From Alphaproteobacteria bacterium (GTDB taxonomy: Bacteria; Pseudomonadota; Alphaproteobacteria; Caulobacterales; Caulobacteraceae), in assembly GCA_018895795.1 (NCBI GenBank), contig JAHINZ010000252.1:1-14617 (forward strand): 14,617 bases of DNA. Reading direction: 5' to 3'. A program made the translations under genes and the position numbers. Of the stretch, positions 1 through 5,732 are shown piece by piece; the stretch's first letter is position 1; every line of letters starts with the position of its first letter. The notes below the pieces were generated by a model. It searched no databases. It was given only the letters and a program-made list of their open reading frames with translations, and had not been told where the DNA came from.

Positions 1-1278
1 GGTCTCGGCCCGGCGCACCGTCAGGCCCGGCACGGTCAGGGTGCTGGAGCCGGTGGTGACCGAATAGGCCCCCAGGCTGGATAGCTCGGAGACCTCGGTC
101 GACAGCTTCAGCGAGATCCGACCGCCCGACAGCACCACGGGCGTATAGCCCAGCCCCACGCCATAGGGCTTGAATTCAATGGAGATCTTGCCGCTCGCGT
201 CGGACCCGATGGGGACCGGGAATTCACCGCCGGCCAGGAAGGTGCCCGACTCGCCCGACAGCACGGTCAGGTTGGGTTCGGCCAGGGTGCGCACCAGGCC
301 CACCCGCTCGAACGCCTGGATCATGCCCTTGGCGGAGTTGAGGCCGGGATCGCCGGCCGTGTTGCTGATCGTCGCCGCGTCGGAATTACCGCCCGAGCGC
401 ACGACCACGGGACACAGGGCGCCGGCGGCCCAGCCCGGACCCGTGCAGGGGGTCTGCATGACCGGCTGCCGGGTGGTGTCCATCTTGTAGCCGCCGGTGA
501 TGCCGCCCAGCAGCGAGCCGTTGACCCCGAAGGTCGGCGACAGCCCAAAGCTGTACTGGGTTTCGCCCAGCTGGCCGAGCACGGCGTTCAGGTCGACGCC
601 CAACTGCTTGATGACATTGCGCTGCACCTCGACGATGCGGACCTGCAGCATCACCTGATCCTTGCCGGCGATGCTGAGCATGTTCAGCACCTTGTCCGGC
701 GAGGACACGAACTGGGCGGCGATCCGCGAGGCCTTCTCGGAGTCGGCGGCGTTCATCACGACGCCGCTGAGGATCACGCTGTCCTTCAGCGGGGCGACCT
801 GGATGGTTCCGCTGGGCAGCACATTGCGCAACGTCGAGGCCAGCAGGCCGGTGTCCTGCGCGACCCGGATATTCAGTTGCAGGATCTTGCGGCCGGCGTC
901 GTCGAAGAACACCGCGTCGGTCGTTCCGGCGGCCAGGCCCAGCAGATAGATCCGGCGCGGGTTGCGCAGCACCGCATCGGCCACCAACGGGTTGGTGACC
1001 AGCATGTCGCGGACATCGACCGGCAATTCGATGATCGCCGACTTGCCCAGCGGCAGGTCGACAACCCGGGCGCCGGTTCCGGCGGTCAGGTCGATGCTCA
1101 GCACCTGTTCGGCCGGCGGCGCGATCGGGGCGACGGCGACCGGCGTCGGCGGGCGGACCACGCGGGGCGCGGCGCGATAGGTGTGCGAGCCGCCGACGGG
1201 GCCGTCGGCGAGGGCCGGCGCGGCCGCGCTGAGGGCCAGAAGACCGGCGAGATGGGCGGTGACGAGCCGACGGATCAT
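1..1278 (-). CDS. cpaC: CpaC, outer-membrane secretin of the Flp/Tad pilus (3' end cut by window edge)
   Basis: CpaC forms the outer-membrane ring through which the Flp pilus passes. The 426 visible codons begin with a signal peptide (residues 1-25, cleavage likely after PALA). A Pro/Ala/Val-rich linker follows, then the N-terminal pilus domain at about 50-130 (NPLVADAVL, then a glycine-rich turn). Next comes a BON-like segment at about 140-190 (ILSGVV) and the start of the secretin domain (VRIVEVQRNVIKQLGVDLN; later LAEPNLTVLSGE and VPGLTVRRAET). The last roughly 100 residues lie outside the window. The ATG at 1278 is chosen because AGGAG stands 7 bases upstream and it begins a good signal peptide. 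The cpaB stop codon overlaps that ribosome binding site (TGAGGAG), so the two genes are probably translationally linked. Function rests on family knowledge; the domain order is seen directly. Confidence 0.95.
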   Translation of the reverse strand, partial: MIRRLVTAHLAGLLALSAAAPALADGPVGGSHTYRAAPRVVRPPTPVAVAPIAPPAEQVLSIDLTAGTGARVVDLPLGKSAIIELPVDVRDMLVTNPLVADAVLRNPRRIYLLGLAAGTTDAVFFDDAGRKILQLNIRVAQDTGLLASTLRNVLPSGTIQVAPLKDSVILSGVVMNAADSEKASRIAAQFVSSPDKVLNMLSIAGKDQVMLQVRIVEVQRNVIKQLGVDLNAVLGQLGETQYSFGLSPTFGVNGSLLGGITGGYKMDTTRQPVMQTPCTGPGWAAGALCPVVVRSGGNSDAATISNTAGDPGLNSAKGMIQAFERVGLVRTLAEPNLTVLSGESGTFLAGGEFPVPIGSDASGKISIEFKPYGVGLGYTPVVLSGGRISLKLSTEVSELSSLGAYSVTTGSSTLTVPGLTVRRAET

Positions 1279-1285
1279 GTTCGAG

Positions 1286-1290
1286 CTCCT
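1286..1290 (-). promoter_or_regulatory. Ribosome binding site of cpaC overlapping the cpaB stop
   Basis: On the minus strand the sequence reads TGAGGAG, then CTCGAAC, then the cpaC ATG. The TGA of cpaB shares its last base with the AGGAG. This fixes the cpaC start and suggests translational coupling of the two genes. Confidence 0.7.
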
Positions 1291-2195
1291 CATGGGCGCA
1301 CCGCCGTACTGGTGGTCTGACCGCCGCGATTGACGCGAACGACGCTGTCGTCCTGGGCGATTTTCGCCCCGCGACCGGGGACGGCGCCGGAGGGCCCGCC
1401 CAGGTCGGTATAGGCGCGCAGGGCCAGGGTGACCGGGCCGGTCGCCTTGGCCTTGGTCAAGACCTCGGCGTCGGCGGGGCTGACCTCGATGGTGGCGGTG
1501 GCCGCGACGATGGACTTGGCGTCCTTTTCGGCCGCGGTGCTCTGGTCCAGGGCCAGGACCCGGACGTTCTGCAGGATGGTTTCGGCGATCGTCACCTTGC
1601 CCATGCCGCTGTCGCCGTCACGCCCGACGAGGTCACGGGTCTGCAGGACATCGACCCGGTCGCCGGGCAGGATGAAGCCGCCCACGGCGGTCTCCGAGGT
1701 GACAGGCACCGCCATGGCGCGCTTGCCCGGCGACAGAACGACCGACAGATAGCCGCCGTCTCCGCCGCGAACGATCTTGCGGGGAGTGATGGGTTCGCCG
1801 GTCAGGATCGGGTCGCGGACGATCGCGCCCTCGACGGCCTTGGCCGGATCAACGCCGCCGATCATGTCATTGGCCGCGTTGGCCATGGCGGCGGTCGCCT
1901 TGGCCGCGCCCTGCGGCTGGGGCAGAGCCGCGCCATTGGTGATGAAGGCGGCGTTGACGGCCTCGGTCGGCCAAGCCTGCCAGGTGACGTCGTCGCCGGT
2001 CAGACGCACGCCGATGGCCAGGTCGCGCTTGGCCACCAGGACCTGGGTCATGGGCTTGCCCGCAACCGGCGCGGCCATGGCCACGGCCGACGGCGCGGCA
2101 GCGGGCTTGCCGCCCAGCGCGCGCTGCATCACCACGGCCAAGCCGATGGCGGAAACAGCGGCGATCAGGACGATCATCAGGCGAACAGGATTCAT
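1290..2195 (-). CDS. cpaB: CpaB, Flp/Tad pilus assembly protein (RcpC family)
   Basis: CpaB/RcpC is a periplasmic protein anchored in the inner membrane that works with the secretin CpaC in pilus assembly. The 301-residue protein has a short N-terminal membrane anchor (about residues 7-25). An Ala/Pro linker follows, then a SAF domain beginning near residue 48 (VLVAKRDLAIGVRLTGDDV) and the RcpC region (LSPGKRAMAVPV, GGFILPGDRVDVL). Length and order match the family. The start at 2195 places the anchor right at the N terminus, but I see no strong Shine-Dalgarno sequence. cpaC follows after 11 bases. A 192-base gap separates cpaB from the upstream cpaA, unusually large for one operon, so cpaB may have its own promoter. 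Confidence 0.95.
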   Translation of the reverse strand: MNPVRLMIVLIAAVSAIGLAVVMQRALGGKPAAAPSAVAMAAPVAGKPMTQVLVAKRDLAIGVRLTGDDVTWQAWPTEAVNAAFITNGAALPQPQGAAKATAAMANAANDMIGGVDPAKAVEGAIVRDPILTGEPITPRKIVRGGDGGYLSVVLSPGKRAMAVPVTSETAVGGFILPGDRVDVLQTRDLVGRDGDSGMGKVTIAETILQNVRVLALDQSTAAEKDAKSIVAATATIEVSPADAEVLTKAKATGPVTLALRAYTDLGGPSGAVPGRGAKIAQDDSVVRVNRGGQTTSTAVRP

Positions 2196-2387
2196 TGCGC
2201 GGTCACAGGCTTTCGCGACGAGAAGCGATGGGTTGCTCGCATTTGCCCTTCAGGGCGGCGCGCGCGATTCGTCAGACGGCCGTTCTGGCCGCCCCCATGG
2301 TCGCTTGAGCTTGGTTAACACCGGCTAAAGTTTTGGGTCTCGGCGGTGAGCGATCCGCGCGACAGGCTGACGCGGGCCGCCCGACGA
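2196..2387 (-). promoter_or_regulatory. cpaA-cpaB intergenic region with small hairpins and a TTAACC half-site
   Basis: The region holds two short dyads, GCCCT/AGGGC (2245-2256) and CGGCC/GGCCG with a 5-base loop (2277-2291). Neither is followed by a U-run. Reading toward cpaB, a TTAACC hexamer occurs at 2318-2313, resembling one half of the CtrA recognition sequence without its partner at the right spacing. It may hold a separate promoter for cpaB-cpaC. That is inference. Confidence 0.3.
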
Positions 2388-2900
2388 TCAGCCCAGAATG
2401 GCGGCGGCCAGAGCGCCTTGCGGGAAGGTGGCCAGGGCGCCGACCGCGATGGCCACGCCATAGGGAATATCGCCGCCCTGGGCGCTCAGCTTGCGAACCC
2501 AGGCCGGGCTTCCGGCCAGCACCGGCTCCAGCCAGCCCGAGCGCAGGGCCAGGATGCCCATGGTCACGGCGCCGCCGGCCAGGCCCGTGGCCAGCATGAA
2601 GGGCAAGGCCGCCGGCCAACCGATCCACAGGCCGCTGGCCGCGAAAAGCTTGGCGTCGCCGCCGCCGATCCAGCCCGCCGCGAACATGCCCATGCCGATG
2701 AGCAGGCCGCCAAGGCCGGTGGCCAGGCAGAGACCGAGCGCCGGAAGGGGCGCGCCGCTGACGGCGGCGGCGGGAAGGAAGGCCGCCACCAGGGCCAGCG
2801 AGATCCAGTTGGGAATGGTGTAGCTGGTGACGTCCTTCAGCGCGGCCACGATGGCCAGGGCCGGAAAGACCAGCAGCAGCAGGATCTGGAGAGCGTGCAT
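2388..2900 (-). CDS. cpaA: CpaA, prepilin peptidase (TadV type)
   Basis: This is an inner-membrane aspartic peptidase that cleaves the leader from Flp pilins and TadE-like pseudopilins. The 170-residue, strongly hydrophobic protein shows the two catalytic aspartates of the family: D23 in the context KDVTSYTIPN, and D82 in the motif GGGDAKLFAA (the GxGD signature). It is the short TadV/CpaA form without the N-terminal methylase domain of PilD. The frame stays open upstream to 3020, but I chose the ATG at 2900. Starting there, the first membrane segment directly precedes the first catalytic Asp, and the extra 40 residues are Arg-rich and unlike the family. The gene lies downstream of the pilA terminator, so it is transcribed by read-through or from its own start. 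Confidence 0.93.
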   Translation of the reverse strand: MHALQILLLLVFPALAIVAALKDVTSYTIPNWISLALVAAFLPAAAVSGAPLPALGLCLATGLGGLLIGMGMFAAGWIGGGDAKLFAASGLWIGWPAALPFMLATGLAGGAVTMGILALRSGWLEPVLAGSPAWVRKLSAQGGDIPYGVAIAVGALATFPQGALAAAILG

Positions 2901-3002
2901 CGCGGAGCGCCTTGTTGAACGCCCCATTCTGGGACGATCAGGTGAAGCAAAGGTTTCCCGCGCCCGTCGCGGTTTTGCGCGTGGTCCGCGCCAGTCGAAC
3001 GC

Positions 3003-3041
3003 AAAAGAGGGCCAAGACAAATGTCTCGACCCTCCTTTTTT
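3003..3041 (-). terminator. Intrinsic terminator after the proximal pilA (3062-3229)
   Basis: On the minus strand GAGGGTCGAGAC (3034-3023), a 4-base loop and GTCTTGGCCCTC (3018-3007) form a 12-bp stem with two G-U pairs, followed by TTTT at 3006-3003. In the plus-strand reading the same two positions are C-A mismatches, so the structure is fitted to the minus-strand transcript, that of pilA. It closely matches the terminator at 3289-3326. It may end most pilA mRNA while allowing some read-through into cpaA. Confidence 0.85.
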
Positions 3042-3061
3042 CAGAACGCCGAAGCTTTGGC

Positions 3062-3229
3062 TTAGCTGCCGATCGCGGTGCTCGTGGCGGTGAACTTGGC
3101 CTTCACGTTCGTGCCCAGGGTGGTCACGGCGGTGATGATCACGACGGCGATCAGGGTAACGATCAGGCCATATTCGATGGCCGTGGCGCCGGATTCATCG
3201 TTCAGAAAACGGGTGACAAATTTCGACAT
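3062..3229 (-). CDS. pilA: Flp/Tad major pilin PilA (proximal copy, next to cpaA)
   Basis: Flp pilin precursor of 55 residues. A 14-residue leader ending SG is cut by CpaA before ATAIEY (cleavage G14/A15, Glu at +5, Tyr at +6), leaving a mature pilin of 41 residues. The hydrophobic helix covers about residues 21-38, followed by the short tail NVKAKFTATSTAIGS. The ATG at 3229 has GGAGG five bases upstream. The sequence is of the Caulobacter PilA type. It differs from the second copy at 7 of 55 positions (V5F, V24I, T25A, I32V, T49A, S50A, I53V), and the leader is nearly unchanged. There are only about 60 bases between the terminator of the other copy and this start, so it may be transcribed from a compact promoter there or by read-through. 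Confidence 0.96.
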   Translation of the reverse strand: MSKFVTRFLNDESGATAIEYGLIVTLIAVVIITAVTTLGTNVKAKFTATSTAIGS

Positions 3230-3234
3230 GTCGT

Positions 3235-3239
3235 CCTCC
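3235..3239 (-). promoter_or_regulatory. Ribosome binding site of proximal pilA
   Basis: GGAGG lies five bases before the ATG at 3229 and fixes the start of this 55-codon gene. Confidence 0.75.
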
Positions 3240-3288
3240 AGATCTTCGGAAGCGAGCGCAACACCTGATTGAGCGCGCTCACGGAAAG

Positions 3289-3326
3289 AAAAAAGGGCCG
3301 AGACGGATGTCTCGACCCTCTTTTTT
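3289..3326 (-). terminator. Intrinsic terminator after the distal pilA (3346-3513)
   Basis: On the minus strand GGGTCGAGAC, loop ATCC and GTCTCGGCCC form a 10-bp stem with one U-G pair, followed by six T (3294-3289). A T-run also flanks the other side (3321-3326), so it could act in both directions, though the G-U pair fits the minus-strand RNA best. The stem sequence is nearly the same as that at 3003-3041, so the duplicated unit was pilin plus terminator. Confidence 0.88.
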
Positions 3327-3345
3327 CGAGGCTAAAGCGCGAGGC

Positions 3346-3513
3346 TTAGCTGCCGACGGCCGTGGCGGCGGCGGTGAACTTGGCTTTGACATTGGTGCCG
3401 AGGGTGGTGACCGCGGTCACGATGACGACGGCGATCAGAGCGATGATCAGGCCATATTCGATGGCCGTGGCGCCGGATTCGTCGTTCAGAAAGCGGGTGA
3501 AGAACTTCGACAT
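3346..3513 (-). CDS. pilA: Flp/Tad major pilin PilA (distal copy, next to the promoter region)
   Basis: Second Flp pilin precursor of 55 residues, 48 of them identical to the copy at 3062-3229. It has the same leader length and the same processing site (SG, then ATAIEYGLI). The tail is slightly more Ala-rich (AAATAVGS). The ATG at 3513 is chosen because AGGAGA lies 7 bases upstream and the 14-residue leader matches the paralogue. An upstream in-frame ATG at 3558 would add 15 polar residues that the other copy lacks. It is the first gene downstream of the AT-rich divergent region with a CtrA-like site, so it is probably the more directly promoter-driven copy. In Caulobacter pilA is activated by CtrA; applying this here is inference. 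Confidence 0.96.
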   Translation of the reverse strand: MSKFFTRFLNDESGATAIEYGLIIALIAVVIVTAVTTLGTNVKAKFTAAATAVGS

Positions 3514-3520
3514 GACTTGA

Positions 3521-3526
3521 TCTCCT
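3521..3526 (-). promoter_or_regulatory. Ribosome binding site of distal pilA
   Basis: AGGAGA lies 7 bases before the ATG at 3513 and decides this start over the upstream in-frame ATG at 3558. Confidence 0.75.
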
Positions 3527-3610
3527 AAATCATCGTTGGTTGATGTTGAGGTATTCAAGCCGTGTTGACTTGCTGACCCCCGAAAACACGATCAATTTCG
3601 CCCACCTCGC

Positions 3611-3625
3611 TTAATGGTCAGTAAA
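3611..3625 (-). promoter_or_regulatory. Candidate CtrA binding site upstream of pilA
   Basis: The plus strand reads TTAA-TGGTCAG-TAAA; read toward pilA this is TTTA-CTGACCA-TTAA. It fits the TTAA-N7-TTAA CtrA consensus at seven of eight half-site bases with exact spacing, about 100 bases upstream of the pilA ATG. CtrA control of pilA is established in Caulobacter crescentus; binding here is inferred from the match alone. Confidence 0.45.
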
Positions 3626-3832
3626 CAGCGGAATAGTTTCTGGTGTTTTTCTTTTGGTTTATTTGTATTTACCATTACCTATTCTTAACTGTACCCACCT
3701 TTAGGTCGCCGAAAGCCTTTTAAAACAACGGTTTCCACGGCGCGCAAGTTGTCGCGGGCAGATGGGATTTAGTCTTTTGTTGACCATTCAAAGTCAGTCT
3801 GTGGCCTGCCCGGATATCGAACTGGAACCGTC

Positions 3833-4222
3833 ATGCGCCGCCTGCCGCTCGCCCTCGCCGCTCTTTTCGCCCTCGCGGCGGTCCCCGCCCAGGCGGAAAA
3901 GCTGACGGTCTCCGCCGGCCAGGCCACGCGCCTGACTCTCGCCGGCCCGGTTCGCGACGTCGTGATCGGCGATCCGCTGGTCGCCGATGTCAGCGTCGTC
4001 AACGAACGCACCCTGGTGATCCTGGGCAAGCGCCCGGGCGTCACCTCCCTGCTGGCCTTCGACGCGGCGGGGCGGCCGCTGGCGGATCGCCAAGTCCTGG
4101 TTTCGGAAGAAGGCGGCGGCGCGATCACCGTCTATCGCGGCGCGACCAATGCGGCCAACTATGCCTGCGGCGCCCAATGCACCCGGATCACCTCGGCCCA
4201 GACCGGCTCGACCGCGCCCTGA
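3833..4222 (+). CDS. Secreted stand-alone CpaC N-terminal domain protein (pilus formation protein N-terminal family)
   Basis: A 129-residue exported protein. It has a signal peptide (residues 1-21, cleavage after AQA) followed by one domain (about 22-110) that resembles the N-terminal domain of the CpaC in this window. Compare VVIGDPLVADVSVVNERTLVILG here with LVTNPLVADAVL and YLLGLAAGTTD in CpaC. No BON or secretin domain follows. The C-terminal tail has a Cys pair (CGAQC) that could form a disulfide. The gene starts the plus-strand group facing pilA and precedes two TadE-like genes, so it probably acts in the periplasm on the same pilus, perhaps by contacting CpaC or CpaB. Short proteins of this family are known beside Caulobacter pilA; I do not assign a symbol. 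A weak GGAA precedes the ATG. Confidence 0.85.
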   Translation: MRRLPLALAALFALAAVPAQAEKLTVSAGQATRLTLAGPVRDVVIGDPLVADVSVVNERTLVILGKRPGVTSLLAFDAAGRPLADRQVLVSEEGGGAITVYRGATNAANYACGAQCTRITSAQTGSTAP

Positions 4223-4227
4223 AGGCT

Positions 4228-4249
4228 CGCGCTCCCACGCGGGGGCGCG
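4228..4249 (+). terminator. Hairpin between the CpaC N-domain gene and the first TadE-like gene
   Basis: CGCGCTCCC and GGGGGCGCG form a 9-bp stem with one U-G pair around the loop ACGC, starting 5 bases after the stop codon. No U-run follows, so it may be an mRNA-stabilising intercistronic hairpin or a weak terminator rather than a full intrinsic terminator. The plus-strand RNA pairs better than the minus. Confidence 0.4.
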
Positions 4250-4331
4250 CTGTTAAACGACTGATAGGGCTGTCGGACCTAGTATGCCGCGACCGTCTAG
4301 CCCGACGGCGTCGAAACGGACTCCAAGCGTC

Positions 4332-4910
4332 ATGGCGAACCTCGCCCGACTGCCCCGCGTCAAACGCCTCAAACGCCTGCTCGCGCGGTTCGCCCGCGCG
4401 CGCGGCGGCGCGACGGCGGTGGAGTTCGCCTTCGTCGCCGGCCCCTTCCTGCTCCTGGTCTTCGCGATCATCGAGCTGGCCCTGGTGTCCCTGGTCTCGG
4501 TGACCCTCGAAAACGCGGTGAGCGACACCAGCCGCGAGATCCGCACCGGCCAATTGCAGACCGCCGGCGGCACCGCGGCCACATTCAAGACCGACATGTG
4601 CGGCGAGTTGGGTTGGATCGGCTCGGCCTGTTCTAGCGCCCTCAGCATCGATGTGCGCACCTTTACCGGCTTCTCGGCCTCCGGCACGGCGCTCGACGCC
4701 GCCAAGCCCACGACCCCCTGCTGGGATCCGGGCGGGCCGGGCTCGATCGTGCTGGTCCGCGCCTATTACAACTGGCCCCTGATCACGCCGCTGCTGCAGA
4801 CCGGTCTGCAGACCGCCAACGGCAAGCGCATGGTCACCGCGGCGGCGGCCTTCGCGAACGAACCCTATTCCGAAGACACCGTGGCGCCCGTGACATGTCC
4901 CACCAATTGA
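4332..4910 (+). CDS. TadE-like pseudopilin (first of pair)
   Basis: A 192-residue minor pilin-like protein of the Flp/Tad system. After a basic N terminus (residues 1-26, Arg/Lys-rich) comes GGATAVEFAFVAGPFLLLVF, the TadE signature: a prepilin-peptidase-type site (G, then ATAVE with Glu at +5) and one membrane helix. The rest is predicted periplasmic and holds several Cys residues (in DMCGELG, SACSS, TPCW, VTCPTN) suited to disulfides. CpaA is the likely processing enzyme. I chose the ATG at 4332, which gives a compact basic leader. An in-frame ATG at 4284 would add 16 residues, and neither start has a good Shine-Dalgarno sequence. The 3' end overlaps the next gene by 16 bases, a sign of co-translation. 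Confidence 0.88.
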   Translation: MANLARLPRVKRLKRLLARFARARGGATAVEFAFVAGPFLLLVFAIIELALVSLVSVTLENAVSDTSREIRTGQLQTAGGTAATFKTDMCGELGWIGSACSSALSIDVRTFTGFSASGTALDAAKPTTPCWDPGGPGSIVLVRAYYNWPLITPLLQTGLQTANGKRMVTAAAAFANEPYSEDTVAPVTCPTN

Positions 4911-5485
4911 ACGCTCACCTCGGCCTGAACGGTCGCCGCCCCGGCCGGCTCAGCGGCTTCTGGCGCGACCATCGCGGCGTCTCGGCGGTCGAGTTCGCCT
5001 TGATCGCCCCGGTGATGATCCTGTTCTATTGCGGGATGGCCGAGCTGAGCCAGGCGATGATGGCCCAGCGTCGCCTGAGCCATCTCGCCTCGACGATCGG
5101 TGACCTGGTGGCCCAGAGTCCCCAGCTGACCGACGCGCGCAGGACCGACATCTTCACGATCGGCGCCGTCATCATGGCGCCGTTCCCGACCACGACCCTG
5201 CGGATGTGCCTGGTCAATGTCAGTTCGGACGCCACCGGCAAGGACACGGTCGACTGGTCGGAGAACAACAACAATCATCCAGACTGCCCGGCCAAGGGCG
5301 CGGTGCTGGCCTCGGGAGTGGTGCCCGTCGGCGTCCTGCCCGCCAGCCAGAGCGTGGTCATGGCCAAGGCCAGCTATGGCTACAGCTCGCCGATCAAGCT
5401 GGTCCTGCCGTCCACGCTCAATTTCAACCGCACCTTCTATCTGCGGCCCCGCAAGTCCGAGACGGTGTTGCGGGTCGCGGGCTAG
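4895..5485 (+). CDS. TadE-like pseudopilin (second of pair)
   Basis: A 196-residue TadE-family protein. The cytoplasmic leader is about 32 residues (Arg-rich, ending WRDHRG). It is followed by the processing-type site G/VSAVEF and a single helix (about residues 34-53, FALIAPVMILFYCGMAEL). The periplasmic part has LASTIGDLVAQSPQLT, the usual post-helix segment of TadE/TadG proteins, then a Ser/Asn-rich region with C in MCLVN and DCPAKG. It starts inside the end of the preceding TadE-like gene (16-base overlap, different frame), so the two are probably made in fixed ratio and may form a heteromeric initiation or tip complex. The partnership is inference; the family call is firm. A nested palindrome follows downstream. 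Confidence 0.9.
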   Translation: MSHQLNAHLGLNGRRPGRLSGFWRDHRGVSAVEFALIAPVMILFYCGMAELSQAMMAQRRLSHLASTIGDLVAQSPQLTDARRTDIFTIGAVIMAPFPTTTLRMCLVNVSSDATGKDTVDWSENNNNHPDCPAKGAVLASGVVPVGVLPASQSVVMAKASYGYSSPIKLVLPSTLNFNRTFYLRPRKSETVLRVAG

Positions 5486-5537
5486 GGGGCGCTCCTCCCC
5501 GTGTCGTGTTTCGGCTTCAGGTCATCCCAAAGCCTTG

Positions 5538-5675
5538 CCTTCCTGGGCCCTGTGCCCAGGATCCATGATCCAGGGACCGCTGAGTGGGGTCCGCACTCTG
5601 GGACTTTCAGCTCCGCAGGACTCCAAAATCAGAGCCCGCCGCCGACATGGGTCCTGGGCACAGGGCCCAGGAAGG
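5538..5675. repeat. Nested 30-bp inverted repeat (palindromic intergenic element)
   Basis: Left arm 5538-5567 and right arm 5646-5675 are reverse complements at 29 of 30 positions; the exception is a G-T pair. Each arm also contains its own dyad, TCCTGGGC and GCCCAGGA around a 5-base loop (5541-5561 and 5652-5672), so the element can fold as one long stem or as several hairpins. The 78-base centre has GGACC/GGTCC (5574-5592) and one GANTC site (5619-5623), the target of the cell-cycle methylase CcrM in this group. It lies between convergent genes. Long palindromic intergenic repeats with GANTC sites are known in Caulobacter; membership in that class is inferred. Confidence 0.85.
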
Positions 5676-5710
5676 CGGAACCTGTTTCTCTTTCAGGCTC
5701 AGTCGGTAAC

Positions 5711-5730
5711 CTCGCCATGGGGTCGGCGAG
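5711..5730 (-). terminator. Hairpin just downstream of pabC
   Basis: CTCGCC (5711-5716) and GGCGAG (5725-5730) form a 6-bp stem with an 8-base loop, 3 bases beyond the pabC stop. No U-run follows on the minus strand, so it is only a possible terminator. Confidence 0.3.
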
Positions 5731-5732
5731 AT

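Larger units (their letters stand above)
3514..3832. promoter_or_regulatory. AT-rich divergent promoter region between pilA and the CpaC N-domain gene
   Basis: This 319-base stretch is clearly more AT-rich than the rest of the window (for example 3640-3690 and 3715-3725). No convincing gene is seen in it. It separates pilA (minus) from the pilus accessory genes (plus) and must hold both promoters. It contains AGGAGA for pilA (3521-3526), a CtrA-like TTAA-N7-TAAA (3611-3625), a further TTAAC (3685-3689) and a weak TTTA-N7-TTAC (3658-3672). I could not place -35/-10 boxes with confidence. Confidence 0.7.
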
